Positions 35,060 to 44,700 of a stretch of DNA of 64,000 nucleotides are shown one piece after another. Source of the stretch: CAYZWU01 sp964482235 (lineage in GTDB: Bacteria; Planctomycetota; B15-G4; CAYZWU01); contig CAYZWU010000031.1 in the NCBI GenBank assembly GCA_964482235.1, forward strand, positions 1 through 64,000, read 5' to 3'. The position numbers were made by a program, and so were the translations under genes. The notes beneath the pieces were generated by a model. It did not search any database. It was not told the origin of the DNA and saw nothing but the letters and a program-made list of their open reading frames with translations. Positions within the stretch are counted from its first letter, which is position 1. Every line of letters starts with the position of its first letter.

Positions 35060-35075
35060 GTTGGGAGAAGGTGCC

Positions 35076-35963
35076 GTGCCGGAACAGAGCGTTGCCGAGA
35101 TCATCAAGAAGGTCCAGCGGATCCAGATCGTGGCCAACCGGATGGTGAACGACATGTTCGCCGGCCAGTACCAGTCCGTGTTCCGCGGCCGCGGCATGGA
35201 GTTCGAGGAGGTGCGCGAGTACCAGCCCGGCGACGACGTGCGCAACATCGACTGGAACGTGACGGCCCGGACGGGGAACGCCTTCATCAAGAGCTACTGC
35301 GAGGAGCGCGAGCTCACCGTGATCTTTCTCGTCGACGTCTCGGCGTCGGGCGCCTTCGGCTCCCTCGAGCGGTCGAAGCTCGAGCTGGTGATCGAGGTGG
35401 CCGCCATGCTGATGTTCTCGGCTCTCAAGAACAACGACAAGGTGGGATTGATCACCTTCTGCGACGACGTGATCCGCTACTTCCCGCCCGGCAAGGGGAA
35501 GGCCTCGGTCCTCCGCCTGATCCGCGAGCTCCTGTCGGCCAGGCCCGTGCCGCGCAAGACCGATCTCGGCAAGGCGCTCGAGTTCCTGAACCGCGTGCAG
35601 AAGAAGAGGGCCGTGGTCTTTCTCATCAGCGATTTCATCGACGCCCTGCCGGCACGGACTCTCGCCGTGTCGAACCGCCGCCACGACCTGATTCCCATCG
35701 TCGTCTCCGATCCGAGGGAGAAGGCGGTGCCGGACGTGGGCTTCATCCGGCTGCGCGACGCCGAGACGGGCGAGGTGGTGGAGGTGGACACGCGGCATCC
35801 CGAGGTGCGGGCTCTCTTCGCCTCCCGTGCCGGTGAGGCCGGCGAGAAGCTGTCGGAGACCTTCAAGAAGTACGGCATGGACGAGCTGTGCATCGATACG
35901 GGCGGCGAGTACATGAAGAGCCTTCGCCGTTTCTTCCGCATGCGCGCCAGGAGGTTTCGTTGA
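35076..35963 (+). CDS. DUF58 protein with VWA-like fold
   Basis: A 295-residue cytoplasmic protein. The DUF58 signature FRGRGMEFEEVREYQPGDDVRNIDWNVTARTG is at the N-terminus, followed by a von Willebrand-like stretch (VIFLVDVSASGAFGS, a DxSxS-like MIDAS). DUF58 genes nearly always follow moxR. The GTG at 35076 has an AAGG site; a TTG at 35061 is also in frame. Probably a partner of the MoxR ATPase; no enzyme activity known. Confidence 0.9.
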   Translation: MPEQSVAEIIKKVQRIQIVANRMVNDMFAGQYQSVFRGRGMEFEEVREYQPGDDVRNIDWNVTARTGNAFIKSYCEERELTVIFLVDVSASGAFGSLERSKLELVIEVAAMLMFSALKNNDKVGLITFCDDVIRYFPPGKGKASVLRLIRELLSARPVPRKTDLGKALEFLNRVQKKRAVVFLISDFIDALPARTLAVSNRRHDLIPIVVSDPREKAVPDVGFIRLRDAETGEVVEVDTRHPEVRALFASRAGEAGEKLSETFKKYGMDELCIDTGGEYMKSLRRFFRMRARRFR

Positions 35964-35976
35964 TGGAGGAGCCGTC

Positions 35977-37059
35977 TTGATCCGCATCGACCGCCGTCTT
36001 TCTCTTTTCCTCGCCGCCATCGGGCTCGTTTTCTGCATTTCCTGCAGCGAGGAGGAGGCAGGGCAAGGGGCGAAGGCGCAAGCGGCTGCCGATGCGGTCC
36101 GCAAGGAGAGCGAGCGGGGACCGGTGAAGGTGACGCTGGAGCTGGCCCCCAGGGAACCGCGGCTGTCGGACGATATCGAGTTCACCTTTTCCATCGAGGC
36201 CGAGGAAGGCGTGGAGGTGGCCCTGCCGGTCTTCGGCGACGGGCTCGGCGATTTCATCATCCGGGGATTCCGCGAGCCTCTCGTCGAGAAGAAGGGAAAG
36301 AGGAGGACTCTCAGGCGGATCTACGATCTGGAGCCGGTGCGCACAGGCGAGCACCTGATCTATCCCATGCTGGTGCCCTTCGTCGATTCGCGTGCGGACG
36401 GCGACGGCAAGGAGCTCGTTGTCGAGACGGAGGGGATCTCGATCGCCGTGCAGTCGGTGATCGAGGAGTCGCTGCCGACCCTCGAGGGACTGGGGGAGCC
36501 CGAGGCGCCGCGCCCGATTCCTGCCGAGCCCTTCGATCGATCGTGGCTCCTCCTCGGGCTTGTCGCCCTGCCCCTGGCCGCTGCGGTCCTCTTCCTCTAC
36601 AGGCGGAAGAGACAGCTGATCGGCGAAGCCCCCCGGCCGCTCACGCCGCAGGAAAGAGCCAGGCAGGAGCTGGAAGAGCTGGCCGGGGCAGGTTTCCTCG
36701 AAAGGTCGGCGTTCCAGGATTTCTACCGGGAGCTGACCGGGATCGTCCGCCGGTTCATCGAGCAGACGACTGGGATCCGTGCCCCCGAGCTGACCACCGA
36801 GGAGTTCCTGCGAGAGATCGGGCTGGAGGACCCCTTCGACGCGGACGAGCAGGGGAGGCTTCAGGCCTTTCTCGAAGCGGCCGATCTGGTCAAGTTCGCG
36901 GCCATGCGGCCCGGACGCAACGAGATCGAGGACTCGTTCCGGAAGGCGGGAGCCTTCATCGGCCTCGATGGCGAGGCAAACGGCGTGGGCGTCCCGGCGC
37001 TTGTCGAGGCGGCCTTCGCCGGCCTTTCCCGGGCAGGAGAGGAGGAGGTGCCGGCATGA
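35977..37059 (+). CDS. DUF4381-like membrane protein of the Bat operon
   Basis: A 360-residue protein, probably starting at TTG 35977 six nt after a GGAGGA site. The signal sequence ends near C28 (FCISC), an imperfect lipobox, so lipidation is uncertain. A beta-rich extracytoplasmic domain (residues ~45-170) precedes a transmembrane segment at about 190-210 and a cytoplasmic helical domain (LTPQERARQELEEL...FYRELTGIVRRFIEQ) typical of the DUF4381-type component in bat loci. It ends in ATGA overlap with batA. Confidence 0.75.
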   Translation: MIRIDRRLSLFLAAIGLVFCISCSEEEAGQGAKAQAAADAVRKESERGPVKVTLELAPREPRLSDDIEFTFSIEAEEGVEVALPVFGDGLGDFIIRGFREPLVEKKGKRRTLRRIYDLEPVRTGEHLIYPMLVPFVDSRADGDGKELVVETEGISIAVQSVIEESLPTLEGLGEPEAPRPIPAEPFDRSWLLLGLVALPLAAAVLFLYRRKRQLIGEAPRPLTPQERARQELEELAGAGFLERSAFQDFYRELTGIVRRFIEQTTGIRAPELTTEEFLREIGLEDPFDADEQGRLQAFLEAADLVKFAAMRPGRNEIEDSFRKAGAFIGLDGEANGVGVPALVEAAFAGLSRAGEEEVPA

Positions 37060-38114
37060 ACGCCTTCCGCCTCCAGGATCCTGTCTGGCTTCTCCTGGCG
37101 ATCCCCGTCGTGCTCGTCGTCTGGCACGACCTGCGGCGTCAGAGACGCTCGGCCGTCCTCTTCTCGAGCGTCCACATCCTGAAGACACTGCCCAGGACCC
37201 TGGCGCTCCGCTTCCGGCGGGTCATGCCGTGGGTTCTGCTTGCCGGGCTCCTTCTCGTGGCGATCGCCCTGGCCCGTCCGCAGAGGGGACTGGATGAGTA
37301 CAGGATCCACGCCGAGGGGATCGCGATCCAGATGGTCTGCGACTGCTCCGGATCGATGCGGGCTCTCGATTTCACCGAGGGCGACGAGCCCGAAACTCGG
37401 CTTTCCGTCGTGAAGCGCGTTTTCCGCGATTTCGTGTCCGGCAAGGGCGATCTCCCGGGGCGGCCCGACGACCTGATCGGCCTGATCGCCTTCGGCGGGT
37501 ATCCGGACAGCAAGTGCCCCCTCACCCTGGACCACGGCGCTCTTCTCGAGATCCTCGAGTCGGTCTCGATCCCCAAGGAGATCTGGAACGAGCGGGGCGA
37601 GGTGATCAACGGGGAAGAGTTCCAGACGGCGATCGGCGACGCCCTGGCCCTGGGAGTCGACCGATTGAAGGATGTGAAGGCGAAGAGCAAGGTCATGATC
37701 CTCCTGTCGGACGGCATGAACACGGCGGGGGCGGTGGTGCCGCTCTCCGCTGCGGAAGCTGCCGCTGCTTTCGACGTGAAGATCTACACCGTGGGCATCG
37801 GTTCGACGGGTATCGTTCCCGTGGCCTACACGGACAGGTTCGGTCAGGTCCGCTACGGAAGGGAAAGGGTCTACCTGGACGAGGACCTTCTCACATCGAT
37901 CGCCGGGAAGACGGACGGCCGGTACTTCAACGCCCGGGACAGATCGTCCCTGGAGCAGGTCTACGCCGAAATCGACACCCTGGAGAAAACGGAGACCGAG
38001 GGAGTTCTCTACACGGAGCACAGGGAACTCTACGGCTTCTTTCTCTTTCCCGGGATCGGACTCCTGGTGCTCCATCTGATACTTGCGTGTACACGGTTCC
38101 GCTCGCTGCCCTGA
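37056..38114 (+). CDS. batA: BatA-like VWA membrane protein
   Basis: A 352-residue protein of the aerotolerance (Bat) locus. Two N-terminal membrane segments (about 10-25 and 55-75), a periplasmic/cytoplasmic VWA domain with MIDAS motif DCSGSM, and a C-terminal membrane segment (LFPGIGLLVLHLIL). The IGDALALGVDRLKD and VMILLSDGMNTAG segments complete the VWA metal site. The start overlaps the previous stop (ATGA). Works with MoxR/BatB; substrates unknown. Confidence 0.9.
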   Translation: MNAFRLQDPVWLLLAIPVVLVVWHDLRRQRRSAVLFSSVHILKTLPRTLALRFRRVMPWVLLAGLLLVAIALARPQRGLDEYRIHAEGIAIQMVCDCSGSMRALDFTEGDEPETRLSVVKRVFRDFVSGKGDLPGRPDDLIGLIAFGGYPDSKCPLTLDHGALLEILESVSIPKEIWNERGEVINGEEFQTAIGDALALGVDRLKDVKAKSKVMILLSDGMNTAGAVVPLSAAEAAAAFDVKIYTVGIGSTGIVPVAYTDRFGQVRYGRERVYLDEDLLTSIAGKTDGRYFNARDRSSLEQVYAEIDTLEKTETEGVLYTEHRELYGFFLFPGIGLLVLHLILACTRFRSLP

Positions 38115-38166
38115 GGCGCCGGCGGACCGTTGAAGAATTCGGGAGCGAGGTTGAACGGATAAACGG

Positions 38167-39240
38167 ATGAACTGGGAATACCCGAACGTCCTCTATGCCC
38201 TCTGGATCCTGCCCCTGGCAGCGTTCCTGCTGGTGCGCGCCCAGCGCCGGCGCAGGGAGACGGCGCGACGGTTCGCCGACGAGGCCATGGCGCGGCGGCT
38301 CGTTCCCTTCCTCAGTCCCACGCGGGCCTGGATCAGGGGGGCGCTTCTCCTCGTGGGGATCGGCTTTCTCGTGACGGCGGGCGCCCGGCCGCGCTTCGGC
38401 GAGTATTACGAGAAGGTCACGCAGCGCGGGCTCGACCTCTTCGTTCTCCTCGACGTCTCCCGCTCCATGGAGGCCGACGACATGAAGCCGAGCCGCCTCA
38501 AACGGGCCTGCCTCGACATCGAGGACCTCCTCGGAAGGCTGCCCGGCGACCGGACCGGCCTCATCGTCTTTGCCGGCAAGCCGGTGGTCAAGGTCCCCCT
38601 CACCACGGACCGCGGCTTCTTCCTCGACATGCTCGACAGGATCGGGCCGCACTCCGCTCCGCTGGGGGGGACGCTGATCGGCGACGCCGTCCGGCTCGCC
38701 CTGGCCGGCCTGGAGGAGAGGCGCGACAGGGACCAGGTCATCGTCCTGATCACCGACGGGGAGGATCACGCTTCCTATCCTCTCGAAGCGGCCGGGAAGG
38801 CGCAGGAGCGGGGGGTGAGGATCTTCACGATGGCGATCGGTTCGACGGGAGAGGGAACCAGGATTCCCCTGCGCGACGAGACGGGCAACCTGACCTATCT
38901 GAAGCACGAGGGCCAGGAGATCTGGTCGGTCGCCGATATCTCGCTGCTCCGCGATATGGCCCAGGCCACTTCTCCCCCCGACCTGCCTGTTCCGTTCCTC
39001 CATGCCAGGCCGGGCAAGGACTACAATCTGGGCCGGTTCTTCATGGACCACCAGGAGAAGCTGAAGCGGGCCGAGATCCGCGAGGACAGGAGGCAGCGCC
39101 TGAAGCAGCGGTTCCAGATCTTCATCGTTCTGGGGCTCGCTTTTTTCCTCGCCGGGCTGTTCATCGCTCCCTGCAACGGCAGGGAGACGAGAGGGGGTCT
39201 CGATCGAGCCGTTTCTCCGGCGAACGAGGGAGGAGCCTGA
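38167..39240 (+). CDS. batB: BatB-like VWA membrane protein
   Basis: A 357-residue second VWA protein with the same layout: membrane segments near residues 8-22 and 55-75, MIDAS DVSRSM, then TLIGDAVRLAL and IVLITDGEDHAS, and a C-terminal membrane segment (FIVLGLAFFLAGLFIA). It ends by sharing one base with the batC start. A 52-nt gap separates it from batA. Confidence 0.9.
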   Translation: MNWEYPNVLYALWILPLAAFLLVRAQRRRRETARRFADEAMARRLVPFLSPTRAWIRGALLLVGIGFLVTAGARPRFGEYYEKVTQRGLDLFVLLDVSRSMEADDMKPSRLKRACLDIEDLLGRLPGDRTGLIVFAGKPVVKVPLTTDRGFFLDMLDRIGPHSAPLGGTLIGDAVRLALAGLEERRDRDQVIVLITDGEDHASYPLEAAGKAQERGVRIFTMAIGSTGEGTRIPLRDETGNLTYLKHEGQEIWSVADISLLRDMAQATSPPDLPVPFLHARPGKDYNLGRFFMDHQEKLKRAEIREDRRQRLKQRFQIFIVLGLAFFLAGLFIAPCNGRETRGGLDRAVSPANEGGA

Positions 39241-41339
39241 TGCGGACCTTGTGGCAAAGAGCTCTTGCCGTCCTGCTTGTCCTGACCTGTACCGCCGCTT
39301 CCGGTTTTTCCGACGAGGGGCGGGACAAGGTGAAGGAGGGGATCCGGCTGTTCGAGAACGGCGAGTACGTCAGGGCGGAGAAGGTCTTTGCCGAGGCCGG
39401 CTCGCTGATCTCCGATGCACCGGCGATCGCCTTCAACCAGGGGTGCGCCTTCCAGGCCCGCCGGGAGTGGGACCAGGCGATCCATCACTACTCGAAGGCC
39501 GCCCAGGCCAGGGAGACCGGTATCGCCACCGCGGCTCGGTTCAATCTCGGAACGGTCAACGTGGCGAGGGCGACCGAGCTTTTCGGCGAGTCTCCCGAGG
39601 CGGCTGATCAGGAAACGCGGGAGAAGGGGCTCGATGTGCTGACGTCCGCCATCGGCTGCTTCCGCGAATGCCTCGACGTGAATCCCGATCACGACGGCGC
39701 CCGCCGCAACGTGGAGGCGATCCGGATCTGGATCAAGCAGATGACCGCTCTCTGGGAGGAGCTGGACAGGCAGAAGCTGCGCGACGAGCTCGATCTCTTC
39801 CAGTTCCTCGAGATGATCATCAAGGGGCAGAAGGAGATCCGGGACACGACGACGGACCTGGGCGAGGCGCCGGAGTCGCCCCGGCGCCGCCAGGCCGCCT
39901 GGGTCCTGGGCCGCAGCCAGAAGAGGCTGGCTGAAGAGATCGTCTTCCTCAAGAAGAAGATGGTCGAGTTCCTGACTTCGCAAGGGCTTCCCGGGTCGCC
40001 CCAGGGAGAGAATCCCCTGGTCAAGCTGAACGGCCTGGCCGATGAGGCCGGTGACGCCATGACGCGGTCCAGCGAGATTCTCTGCCTCGGCTCGGTCGAG
40101 GATTCGCACGAACCCCAGCAGGAGGCTCTGGACAGGCTGCAGCAGATCAAGGAGGAGCTGGAGAAGCTGAACCAGGAGGAGGAGAAGGAGCCCGACCTGC
40201 TCGAGGTGATCGACAAGATCCAGAAGAAGCAGCTCGATATTCGCGAGGCGACAACCGAGGCGGCCCGGTTGGACGAATCGCCCGAGCGCCTCGAGTCGGT
40301 GCAGGGGATCGAGAAGGACCAGAGGGATCTGATCGAGGAGACGGAGGCCCTCGACGAGAAGATCGAGGAGACCTTGAATCCGCAGGCCCAGACTCCTCCC
40401 GGGCAGGCGCCGCCACCGGAGGACGAGAGCCACGAGATTGATAAGGCGGTGGCCTTGCTTCAGAATTGGGCGAAGGAGGCCGGCCAGGCCATGGATCAGG
40501 CGGTCGGAAGCCTGGCGGCCCAGGCGCCCGACGAGGCCCGCGAGCCCCAGTGGCAGGGCTTCGATCATCTCGACAGGATTTTCGACGTCGTTGCCCCTTT
40601 CCAGAACCTGGTCGGGAGAGCCGTTGGCGCGGAGAAGGCCCTGGTGGACGAGACGACACCGCTGGCCGAGGATGCCGGGCTAGAAGAACCGGATGCCGAC
40701 GCGCGGGACATGCGGCGGTTCCAGGACCGGGTGACCCGATGGGGCGAGCTCTTCCCCCTCAAGGCCGACGCCATGCTGCAGCAGTTCGATGCCATGGAGA
40801 GCCAGGCCGCCGCGCAACCCGGCACCCAGCCCGGGGCGCAGCCCGCTCCTATGCCCGACGAGGCGAAGGAGCAGATCGCCAAGATCAGGGAAGCCTGCGC
40901 CAAGGCGAAGGAGCTGTCGCCCGAGATCGTGAAGCTCTCCGGCGAGGCGGCCGCGCTTCTCGAGCAGAAGGAGTTCGAGCAGGCCCTGCCCAAGGAGGAG
41001 GATGTCCTGGCCCTTCTCGAGGAGATCGCGAAGCTCCTGCCGGAACAGAAGCAGCAGAAGAAGGGGAACGATGGGGAGGACCGGCAGAAGGACGAGGAGG
41101 AGAAGGAACAGGACGAGAACAAGGAGGAGCAGGAAAAGCAGCCGGAGCAGCAAGAGGACAAGGAGGAGGAAGAAAAGGAGAAGGAGGAAGCCGAGCCGCC
41201 GTCGTCCAGGGAGCTGACCCCCGAGGAGGCGGAGGCGATCCTGCGCCAGGCGAGGGAACGGGAGCGCCAGTACCAGGAGGAGAAGGAGAAGGCCCGGAAG
41301 GCCCGCGCCGTGCGAGGCGGAGTGGAGAAGGATTGGTAG
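39240..41339 (+). CDS. batC: BatC-like secreted TPR protein with long Glu-rich coiled-coil extension
   Basis: A 699-residue protein, far longer than the usual 200-300 residue BatC. A signal peptide (to about residue 23) is followed by TPR-like helices (residues ~30-160: VKEGIRLFENGEYVRAEKVFAEAG), then some 430 residues of acidic coiled-coil-like sequence, a low-complexity Glu/Lys/Gln tract at about 605-645, and a basic C-terminal end. The position between batB and batD supports the BatC assignment. The extension has no recognisable enzyme motif. TGATG overlap with batB. Confidence 0.75.
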   Translation: MRTLWQRALAVLLVLTCTAASGFSDEGRDKVKEGIRLFENGEYVRAEKVFAEAGSLISDAPAIAFNQGCAFQARREWDQAIHHYSKAAQARETGIATAARFNLGTVNVARATELFGESPEAADQETREKGLDVLTSAIGCFRECLDVNPDHDGARRNVEAIRIWIKQMTALWEELDRQKLRDELDLFQFLEMIIKGQKEIRDTTTDLGEAPESPRRRQAAWVLGRSQKRLAEEIVFLKKKMVEFLTSQGLPGSPQGENPLVKLNGLADEAGDAMTRSSEILCLGSVEDSHEPQQEALDRLQQIKEELEKLNQEEEKEPDLLEVIDKIQKKQLDIREATTEAARLDESPERLESVQGIEKDQRDLIEETEALDEKIEETLNPQAQTPPGQAPPPEDESHEIDKAVALLQNWAKEAGQAMDQAVGSLAAQAPDEAREPQWQGFDHLDRIFDVVAPFQNLVGRAVGAEKALVDETTPLAEDAGLEEPDADARDMRRFQDRVTRWGELFPLKADAMLQQFDAMESQAAAQPGTQPGAQPAPMPDEAKEQIAKIREACAKAKELSPEIVKLSGEAAALLEQKEFEQALPKEEDVLALLEEIAKLLPEQKQQKKGNDGEDRQKDEEEKEQDENKEEQEKQPEQQEDKEEEEKEKEEAEPPSSRELTPEEAEAILRQARERERQYQEEKEKARKARAVRGGVEKDW
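41060..41200 (+). repeat. Purine-rich low-complexity tract in batC
   Basis: About 140 nt in which the plus strand is almost free of T and built of GAG/AAG/GAC/CAG codons, encoding Glu/Lys/Gln/Asp runs. The pronounced strand asymmetry is visible by eye. Confidence 0.75.
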
Positions 41340-41343
41340 ATCG

Positions 41344-43257
41344 ATGAGACGCATCGGAACGGTTCTGATCGGTATGGTTCTTCTGGCCGCATTCTGCGCA
41401 TCGGCCCAGGAGGAGCCCGAGATCGTCGTGGAGACGGACCGTTCCCGGATCTACGAGGGGGAGAGGCTCCTCTACCGGATCACGCTGAACAGGATCAAGG
41501 GACCGGTCCAGCCCGACTTCAGCGCCTTCGAGGATTTCGAGCTGGAGCAGCTGGGCGAGCCTGAGACGTTCAACTACTCGATGCACAGCAACTTCAACGG
41601 CCGCATCCGGGAGATCGTCCGGTTCGGGATCACGTTGAACTACGCCCTCACGCCGAAGCGATCAGGAACTCTGACCATCCCGGCACCTGTGGTGGAAGTG
41701 GCCGGCAAGACGTTGAAGGGACGCACCCTTACCCTTGAGGTCGTACCGCCCGGAGAGCAGGATCTGGCTTTTCTTTCGATCGAAGTGGACAGGGTGGATT
41801 TCTATCTTCTTCAGCCATTCACCGTGACGCTGGCGGTTGACGTCAAGTCCCTGCCCGCACAGTACCGGGAAGAGAGCCCGGTCAGCCTCCGCAACCACGT
41901 GCCCCATCTCTCGGTCCCCTGGGGAAACGTGCCGCAAGGCCTCTCGGCCGATCCGATGCCGGAGCTCAACTGGCTGTCGCCCTTCACGCGCTCCGGCCGC
42001 GGATTCGGGATCAACGGGCACAAGGCACGGTCGATCAGCCTGTTCGACAGCGCCAGGTATCAGAGGTACGACCTCGAGAGCCGCCGCATCACCCGTCCCG
42101 ACGCCTCGGGCAAGGACGCCGAATATGTCCGGTACACGTTGAAGCGGCGGTTCGTGCCGAAGCAGATCGGCGAGTACTCCTTCGGCCCGGTCACCCTGAA
42201 GGGGGGCTTCGTCAGCGGAATCAATGCCCGCAGGGAGCTGCAGCTCGAAGATGTCTATGCCATCTCGCCCGCCGTTGCCGTCCGCGTCCGCGATGCGCCT
42301 CTCGAGGGGCGTCCCGATTCGTTCACGGGAGCCGTCGGCTGGTTCGAGCTCGATGCAGACCTCAAACCTCGGCAGGCCAGGGTGGGCGATCCGCTGACCT
42401 TGACCGTGACGCTCACCGGCGAGGGGACGCTCGACATGGCCTCGGCGCCCGAGATAGCCGAGCTTCCACTGGTGAAGGAGGCGTTCACCGTCTACGACGC
42501 CACGGAGGAGACCGATGGGCGGAAGCGGATCTTCACCTACAGCATCAGGCCCTCCACACCGGAGATCGAGGTCTTTCCTCCCCTGGAGGTGGCGTTCTTC
42601 GACGTGGCGGAGAACCGATACGTCACGCTGCAGACCGAATCGATCCCCATCGAGATCGAGCCGGCGATTTCGGCCGACGAGGACGAGACCTTCCCCGCAT
42701 CGCTGGAGAACGGCGGCAAGCGGAAGCTCGAATTCCTGAAGGAAGGCATCTTTCCCAACGTGGTTGTCCTGTCGAGCCAGAGGGACGAGACCGTTCACCC
42801 GGAGATCTGGGTCGCCGTTCTGGCGGGGATGGTGTTCTTCTACGGGGCCTCGCTGCTGGGGGTGCGCATGGCACGGAGGCGGTTCGGCGATCCCGACCTG
42901 CAAAGAAGGCGCGGCGCGCCGGGGCATGCCAGGACCGTTCTGCGGCAGGCGAAAGTCGCCTTCAAGCAAGGGAGGCCGAGCGAGAGCCGGGCGCTTTTGA
43001 GCGGGGCGCTGACCGGCTTCGTGGCCGATGTCACCGCCAGCTCGGCGGAGGGGGTGACTCACGGGGATGTGCAGCAGAGGCTCGAACCGCTCGGCCTTTC
43101 AGGCGAGACGGCCGGGAAGCTTGCCGCCATCGTGGAAGATTGCGACGCGGCAAAATACGGCGCATCGGCTTCGGAGGTCGATAGCCTGCTGGCCGAGTCG
43201 GAGAGCGCCCTGGCCTCAGCCGTCAGGGAGCTCAGGTCCCTGGGGAGGCTGAAGTGA
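41344..43257 (+). CDS. batD: BatD-like membrane protein
   Basis: A 637-residue protein with signal peptide (to about residue 21, CASA|QE), three to four Ig-like extracytoplasmic beta domains (ITLNRIKGPVQPDFSAFEDFELEQ..., GDPLTLTVTLTGEGTLDMA), a transmembrane segment near residues 485-505 and a cytoplasmic tail of ~130 residues. This is the BatD 'oxygen tolerance' architecture. It starts 4 nt after the batC stop and shares its stop with batE. Confidence 0.9.
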   Translation: MRRIGTVLIGMVLLAAFCASAQEEPEIVVETDRSRIYEGERLLYRITLNRIKGPVQPDFSAFEDFELEQLGEPETFNYSMHSNFNGRIREIVRFGITLNYALTPKRSGTLTIPAPVVEVAGKTLKGRTLTLEVVPPGEQDLAFLSIEVDRVDFYLLQPFTVTLAVDVKSLPAQYREESPVSLRNHVPHLSVPWGNVPQGLSADPMPELNWLSPFTRSGRGFGINGHKARSISLFDSARYQRYDLESRRITRPDASGKDAEYVRYTLKRRFVPKQIGEYSFGPVTLKGGFVSGINARRELQLEDVYAISPAVAVRVRDAPLEGRPDSFTGAVGWFELDADLKPRQARVGDPLTLTVTLTGEGTLDMASAPEIAELPLVKEAFTVYDATEETDGRKRIFTYSIRPSTPEIEVFPPLEVAFFDVAENRYVTLQTESIPIEIEPAISADEDETFPASLENGGKRKLEFLKEGIFPNVVVLSSQRDETVHPEIWVAVLAGMVFFYGASLLGVRMARRRFGDPDLQRRRGAPGHARTVLRQAKVAFKQGRPSESRALLSGALTGFVADVTASSAEGVTHGDVQQRLEPLGLSGETAGKLAAIVEDCDAAKYGASASEVDSLLAESESALASAVRELRSLGRLK

Positions 43258-44087
43258 TGAAGCGCGCCACCCTGATCCTGCCCGGAGCAGCAGTACTTCT
43301 CCTCGGCCTCTGCCTGACCGGATTCTCCTGCGGCCGGGCGCCGGATGCAGAGATCGATGCCAAGCTGCGCGAGCTGGATGCGGGCTTTGCCACGGCCGAT
43401 TCCCAGGAGGATTTCGAAGCCCTTGCCAGGTTGTGCCAGGACGTGCTCGACAGGGGATTCGTCAACGGAGACCTGTTATTCTGCCAGGGCAACGCGTTCA
43501 TGGAAGCCCACATGCCCGGACGGGCGATCGCCGCCTACCAGAATGCCAGGCGCTTCAGGATCCGCGATGCCAGGCTCAAGTCCAACCTGGAGACGGCGCT
43601 GGGCGGCCGGCTCTCCGAGGATTCGCGTTCCCTGATCGATCACTTCTTCTTCTGGCAGGCCTGGCTGAGCTATCCCGAAAAGTACCAGGCCGCCGTCCTG
43701 GCTGGCGTCATCACGCTTCTCCTCGGGCTCCTGCTTTTCCGGTACAAGCGTGCGGCCGCTCTCAGGAGGAGCGCCCTCCTTTTTCTCTTTCTGACGCTGA
43801 TCCTCTGCGCGTCCACGGCTCTTGACTGGTACTGCTACGATTTCACGCGGCACGGGGTGATCGTGACCGATGATGTCTTTGCCTGGAAGGGCAACTCCAT
43901 CTCATCGAGCAAGGCGTTCAAGGAGCCGCTTGGTGAGGGGACCGGATTCGTGGTGCTCGAGGAGTGGGGGAAGTGGGTTCGCATCAGGCTGGACAGTGAC
44001 CAGGTCAAGGGCACGGGGAAGAGCGGCGAGAGCCGCAGGACCGCGACCGAGTGCTGGATTTTGCGGGATGCCGCTGTTTTCTACTGA
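43257..44087 (+). CDS. batE: BatE-like TPR/SH3 membrane protein
   Basis: A 276-residue protein. An N-terminal signal (lipobox-like TGFSC near residue 25) leads to TPR-like helices (residues ~35-110, FCQGNAFMEAHMPGRAIAAYQNA), two membrane segments (about 140-160 and 170-190), and a C-terminal SH3-like beta domain (GEGTGFVVLEEWGKWVRIRL). This matches BatE. The ATG at 43257 shares a base with the batD stop; it ends the operon. Confidence 0.82.
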   Translation: MKRATLILPGAAVLLLGLCLTGFSCGRAPDAEIDAKLRELDAGFATADSQEDFEALARLCQDVLDRGFVNGDLLFCQGNAFMEAHMPGRAIAAYQNARRFRIRDARLKSNLETALGGRLSEDSRSLIDHFFFWQAWLSYPEKYQAAVLAGVITLLLGLLLFRYKRAAALRRSALLFLFLTLILCASTALDWYCYDFTRHGVIVTDDVFAWKGNSISSSKAFKEPLGEGTGFVVLEEWGKWVRIRLDSDQVKGTGKSGESRRTATECWILRDAAVFY

Positions 44088-44147
44088 TCTTCCGCCCGGC
44101 TGTCCGATGAATAAGCCGGATAGAAAAATATTTTGGATGGATGGCTG

Positions 44148-44624
44148 ATGAGCAATGAAGGCAAGGGGATCCTGATTCGCGCCAGGGGGAGCTCTCCGAA
44201 CCGCCAGCCACTCCTGCTGCCCGAATCGGAGCTGGTTTTCACCTACATTCGCTCGTCCGGTCCGGGCGGGCAGAACGTGAACAAGGTGGCCACCAAGGTG
44301 CGCCTTCAGTGGTGTCCGGAGGTAAGTGATTTAGTCAAAGGCCTTTCCGACGACGACCGGCGCCGTCTTCTTGACAGGCTGGAGTCGAGGCTCACGGGTG
44401 GCGGCTTCATCCAGGTCGTGTCCCAGAGGTTCAGGAGCCGGGAGTCGAACCGGGAGGCATGCCGCCTCAAGCTGGCTCTCCTGATCCGCGACGGCCTGAA
44501 GCGTGAGAAGCGGCGCCTCGCCACGAAACCGACCCGGGGGTCCCGTGAGAAGCGGCTCAAGGAGAAGAAAAGAGTGTCCTCGATCAAGAAAATGAGGGGC
44601 AAACCGAGGCTGCGTGATGAATAA
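44148..44624 (+). CDS. arfB: ArfB-like GGQ peptidyl-tRNA hydrolase
   Basis: A 158-residue stand-alone class I release factor domain. The catalytic GGQ is in SSGPGGQNVNKVATKV, and the C-terminal tail is strongly basic (KRRLATKPTRGSREKRLKEKKR), as in ArfB/YaeJ, which rescues stalled ribosomes by inserting this tail in the mRNA channel. The ATG at 44148 follows GGATGG; an in-frame ATG at 44133 would add five residues. It lies 60 nt after batE. Confidence 0.92.
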   Translation: MSNEGKGILIRARGSSPNRQPLLLPESELVFTYIRSSGPGGQNVNKVATKVRLQWCPEVSDLVKGLSDDDRRRLLDRLESRLTGGGFIQVVSQRFRSRESNREACRLKLALLIRDGLKREKRRLATKPTRGSREKRLKEKKRVSSIKKMRGKPRLRDE

Positions 44625-44670
44625 ACTAAAAAAAGAGGTAACCGGAGAGGGAGATTATTGTCTAAAAGTT

Positions 44671-44700
44671 GTGACAGCCAACGATTTGGCGCTGTATAAT
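44671..44700 (+). promoter_or_regulatory. Promoter with palindromic spacer before the beta-propeller gene
   Basis: GTGACA (44671-44676, 5/6), an 18-nt spacer and a perfect TATAAT (44695-44700). The spacer holds the inverted repeat GCCAA-CGAT-TTGGC (44677-44690), well placed for a repressor. The gene starts about 110 nt downstream. Confidence 0.55.

Noticed and set aside
38115..38166. Gap between batA and batB as a possible promoter
   Set aside because: 52 nt with no recognisable -35/-10 pair; the operon is more simply read as one unit.
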